Translations under genes and position numbers: made by a program
The notes under the pieces: model-generated
What the model saw: only the letters and a program-made list of their open reading frames with translations
Database searches by the model: none
Told to the model about the DNA's origin: nothing
Shown: positions 60,940 to 64,000 of the stretch, piece by piece
How positions within the stretch are numbered: the stretch's first letter is position 1
Layout: each line of letters opens with the position of its first letter
Origin: Emydura subglobosa
Lineage: Eukaryota; Chordata; Testudines; Chelidae
Assembly (NCBI GenBank): GCA_007922225.1
Contig: ML679974.1
Span: 6,189,105 to 6,253,104, forward strand
Direction of reading: 5' to 3'
Length of the DNA: 64,000 nucleotides

Positions 60940-62054
60940 CTAGAACAAACCCTGCTTAGCTTACAAAAATTAACGCGATTACAACTCACAGTAGTATAGA
61001 AGGCAATATATCACCAAGCAACAATTTTCACTGAAACCAAACTACTTGAGTTCAAATCCTAAAGTTGGACGATTACATATCATTTATAGCAAAAAGAATG
61101 TTATTTACTAGCAAATAGAGTTCTCTGAACATCTGACCCCTACAGGTCCATACTATGGGAAGATACCTGTATGCTCTTTCCAACTTGTAGCCATTCAAAA
61201 GCAGATTAACTATTTGTTGTCTGCATATCTCAACTCACAGACCTGAAATTCCAACAGTGGTTCTAGAAGTTCCCATCACTATAATTGTCCCTTCACTTTT
61301 CTAACCTGCTGATAATGCTTGGAATCAGCATGGAAGGAGGGCTGTAGTGAGAACATAGAAACCACATGTTCGGTGAACTTTAGTCAATGGTAGATAGATT
61401 GTGAAACTGTCTCTTCCAATCATCACTGATTAAAATTAGAAAGTAATAGCCATCCCCAAGAGGAAGGCTAAGGCATGTTCTTCTGAAATGAGTATCTGAG
61501 TTGGCTCCAAAAGAAAATGGAGCTGAGTAAACACAGTGGCATGATGATATTTGGAGGGATCCTCAAGCAAAAATTAGAAGTAGGCCTCAACCTACATAGC
61601 TTTGACACATCCTTCCATTTTCCTCCCACAAAAATGTCTTCTTAATGCATATGTTGCTGACATTTTAACAAGGTGCTGTTTTGAAAACAGTCTACTTGAT
61701 CACCTTGCTCTCCCTATCCTTGGTACCAAACTTCCTCCTCACCTAAACATGAAGCTCCTAGAGCAGTTGGTAGGCAAGTAGCCAGCTCATTCTGTGGCAT
61801 GGAGTACATCTCCACCCACAGATGGATGAGGAACAGGAGTCTCCCCTCATTACGAGGGATAGTTAACAAACCAGGTCAGGCTGCATTGTGACTAATTGGC
61901 TCTGGGTTCCTGACTCCTCCTTCAGTTGGTAGGCAGGTGGAAAGAGATTGCCTTCAATTTTAGTGAAGCACCAGATTAATGAATGGAGTCTGCTTGCATC
62001 ATTGGAGAGAAGGAAATGGAACAGATGAAGTAGTAGGGTCTTCTATTATTAAGT

Positions 62055-63065
62055 TTAAGATTTTGTCAGAGTTATTTTTAGTAAGTCAAGACAGCTCATG
62101 GGCAGTAAACAAAAATTCAGGGAACTGTGACCTGTCCCTGACTTTTACTAAAAATAACCATAAACTGGGCTGGCGGGGATGAGAGCCCAAGCCCTGCTGC
62201 AGGACAGGAATAGAGGGCTGCTCTGGGGGCTCAAAGCTCGACCGCTGTAGTCACCTGCCCCTGCAGCAGCTTGGAGCTGCGGGGGCTCCCAGCCTGGGAT
62301 ATGCAGAGACGGGCTGAGCTCTGGGCTTCTCCCGCCACCCACGGTGGCAGACAGCTGTGTGTCTCAGAACCCTGGGGTCAAACCACCACCAATGGCAGGG
62401 AGTTGCAGGGTCCCCCCACTGTCCAAGGCTGCTGGGAGTTGTGGGAGCCCAGCTCAGAGTGCTGGGCTCTCCCAATGGCAGCCAGGAGTTCTGGATTTCT
62501 CCCATCACCTGTGGCAGGAGGGAGCTCTGGGCTTCCCCCCACCACCCGTGGTGGCTATGAGCTACAGGGTCTCAGCTCAGAGCACTGGGCTCCTCCCACA
62601 GTAGCTCCGAGCTACGGGACCCCTGCTGCCCATTCCTGGCTCACAGTAATGGGGCCCCCACGGCTTTGAGCCACAGTGTCTCTGCTGCTGGCGGCGACTT
62701 ATAGCCGGGGGCCTCCGCCACCCGCCCCAGCTGACAACATGACGGTTGGGTTGGAGCCGCAGGGTCAGGGTTGCTGCTGTTGCCGCCACCAAAACTTGGA
62801 GCCACAGGGTCGGGATCGCTCGCCCAGGTTGAGAGCAATGGAGCCCCCGGCAGTGGCTCGGACCTGGGGATCTCTGCAGCCACTGAGAGCTGCCACCCTC
62901 CCCTGCTCCCTGAGAGCTCTGGGATTGCCTGAGAGCTCCACAGCCCTCAGAAACTGACAGCTTTCGCTCCGCTGCCTCAGGTCACGGGGCAGAGGCTGAA
63001 AAGGATAATTTCACGGAGGTCTCTGGACGTCATAGAACCCGTGACTTCCGTGAGGGAGTCTTATT
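62055..63065. mobile_element. Palindromic-ended DNA element, copy 2 with expanded GC-rich core
   Basis: Same family and orientation as 58873-59240. The left foldback is TTATTTTTAGTAAGTCA, mirrored by GACTTTTACTAAAAATAAC (to 62159). The right foldback is TCACGGAGGTC (63011), mirrored by GACTTCCGTGA. The core is about 850 bases of GC-rich sequence including an irregular minisatellite. Long open frames here (for example 62271-62669) come from the repeats and composition and are not called genes. Confidence 0.75.
62265..62640. repeat. Irregular minisatellite inside the element
   Basis: About five to six degenerate units, built around GAGCTCTGGGCTTCTCCC / CCACCCGTGGTGGC / GAGCTACAGGGTCTCAG-type phrases, with a period near 60-65 bases. 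Confidence 0.65.
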
Positions 63066-63296
63066 CTTATCTATTATTACAGTTGGGACACTGGATCCAC
63101 GAGTCAATAAGCATACATCCCTTAAAAAAGGAACTAGTTGGATCGCAAACTACTCTCCTACAGTGGAGATAGGCAGAAGCAGTTCCCTTCAGGAGAAAAT
63201 TTTCTCTTTAGAGGAATGGGTCCCGATCTCACAAGTCCACAAGATTATTTTCTCTTAGGTTTAAAATAAATTACTAAATCAAACATTCATACTTAC

Positions 63297-63429
63297 ACCT
63301 ATGATATTTTAAGTTCTTGTTTTCAGTATCTCTATAAACAAAATTATTTTTTCCTTCACCTTTATCAAAATTGTGCTTTTCTTCTTCTGTTAGATCAATC
63401 ACTGCCGATTTTGTTTTTTCTTCAGCACG
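63297..63429 (-). CDS. ATF7IP2: ATF7IP2 internal coding exon with SUMO-interaction motif
   Basis: The 133-base exon starts in phase 0 after acceptor TTTTTACAG and leaves phase 1 at donor T|GTAAGT. The alternative GT two bases upstream would break the downstream frame. It encodes RAEEKTKSAVIDLTEEEKHN and 24 further residues. The hydrophobic core VIDLT followed by a run of glutamates is the classic SUMO-interaction arrangement and corresponds to the VIDLT motif known in ATF7IP. Upstream exons are not in the window. Confidence 0.85.
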
Positions 63430-64000
63430 CTGTAAAAACAATATCAATTCCAATTAAATTATTTCTATAATGGTTTAATTATAAATATGTGCAAAAAACT
63501 TCTGTTAAAGTTTGTGAACTGTCAGGATGCAAACTTACTTGAGCATTTCTGATAGTTTAATTTACATTTCTTTTTTATATAAAAGCTTCTTGTAAATGTG
63601 AAAAATAACAGAACTAAGCAGGGTACAAATGTCAGGATCTGTAAGAATTTAGGCATTTAAAAATATTCTTAATAGATCACAATAGATCAACTAACCAATC
63701 AGTCAACAGTCTGAGGACAAAACCTATAAAAGATGGATTTTATAAATATCAGTGCATCTCAATGGTAATTATACAGGTCCTGGCTCTCAAAGAGCAAACC
63801 TACACTGACAATTTTTCACTAGTTTCCTTCTAGGTAGATATGCTTTAGGATAAATTTTCCGATCGCTTGTCAATGCACAAGATTGTCAGTAAACTTTTTA
63901 TTTCTAGGGTTGTCTGAAATAAAACCTTTTCCCCCCCTCTTGCTAGGGAAGATGTAGAATTATTTATTATTTTATTAAATATAGTAATGCAATTGTGAAT

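Larger units (their letters stand above)
53520..64000 (-). other. ATF7IP2: ATF7IP2 gene, 3' part (continues past the right edge)
   Basis: Four exons on the minus strand join in consistent phase into 237 residues that I recognise as the C-terminus of ATF7IP2 (MCAF2). The family (ATF7IP/ATF7IP2) binds the H3K9 methyltransferase SETDB1 and supports heterochromatin silencing; the C-terminal fibronectin type III domain recruits partners such as MBD1-type factors in ATF7IP. Visible are an acidic SUMO-interaction-type motif (AVIDLTEEE, residues 9-17 of the visible part), a Ser/Lys/Gln-rich linker, a proline-rich strip, and the FN3 domain at about residues 131-233. Human ATF7IP2 is about 680 residues, so roughly two thirds of the protein lies outside the window. 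The order next to EMP2 matches human 16p13. Confidence 0.88.

Noticed and set aside
62251..62957. Several long frames on both strands (up to 132 codons)
   Set aside because: All are within the GC-rich minisatellite core of a DNA element; frames on both strands reflect composition, not coding.
1..64000. CRISPR arrays, operons, tRNA or rRNA genes
   Set aside because: None seen; direct repeats here are microsatellites, minisatellites or transposon-internal duplications in vertebrate DNA.

Overview
This is nuclear DNA from a vertebrate, most likely a turtle or a close archosauromorph relative. The evidence is split genes with GT-AG introns, CR1 LINE fragments ending in the ATTCTATG-type tail, MIR fragments, and many short palindromic and hAT-type DNA elements whose ends I recognise as abundant in turtle genomes. 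No bacterial, organellar or RNA-gene content was seen. The species call is an inference; the vertebrate call is firm.

Two protein-coding genes can be read. EMP2 (epithelial membrane protein 2, PMP22/claudin-like tetraspan family) is on the plus strand. Four coding exons (39656-39733, 43028-43118, 45215-45361, 46385-46566) join in phase into a complete 165-residue protein. A GC-richer segment with a consensus splice donor at 13373 is a likely non-coding first exon and promoter, which would make intron 1 about 26 kb. The 3' UTR probably runs to a polyadenylation signal at 48248. ATF7IP2 (MCAF2, an ATF7IP/SETDB1-associated chromatin factor) is on the minus strand. Only its last four coding exons are present (63297-63429, 60880-60939, 59686-59789, 54321-54737). 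They join in phase into the C-terminal 237 residues, with a SUMO-interaction-type motif and the terminal fibronectin type III domain. The rest of the gene lies beyond the right edge. The two genes are tail to tail, as they are in human 16p13.

Layout: 1-13.1 kb is intergenic DNA upstream of EMP2, filled with old repeats (MIR, CR1 3' ends, a Tigger-like element, foldback elements, an hAT element next to the promoter). 13.2-46.6 kb is EMP2, whose large intron 1 holds two CR1 copies, a decayed Myb/SANT transposon gene, LTR-like repeats and a cluster of foldback elements. 46.6-48.3 kb is the EMP2 3' UTR. 48.3-53.5 kb is intergenic with a degenerate CR1. 53.5-64 kb is the 3' part of ATF7IP2, with introns carrying a clean hAT insertion, a possible retroviral remnant and two copies of one palindromic-ended element.

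The two genes are not known to share a pathway: EMP2 acts at the plasma membrane and ATF7IP2 in heterochromatin. I found no convincing novel multi-gene system. The observations most worth checking are a fully paired 30-bp hairpin in EMP2 intron 2, a long T microsatellite serving as the EMP2 exon 4 polypyrimidine tract, the possible retroviral remnant, and the palindromic-ended element family with an expanded minisatellite core.
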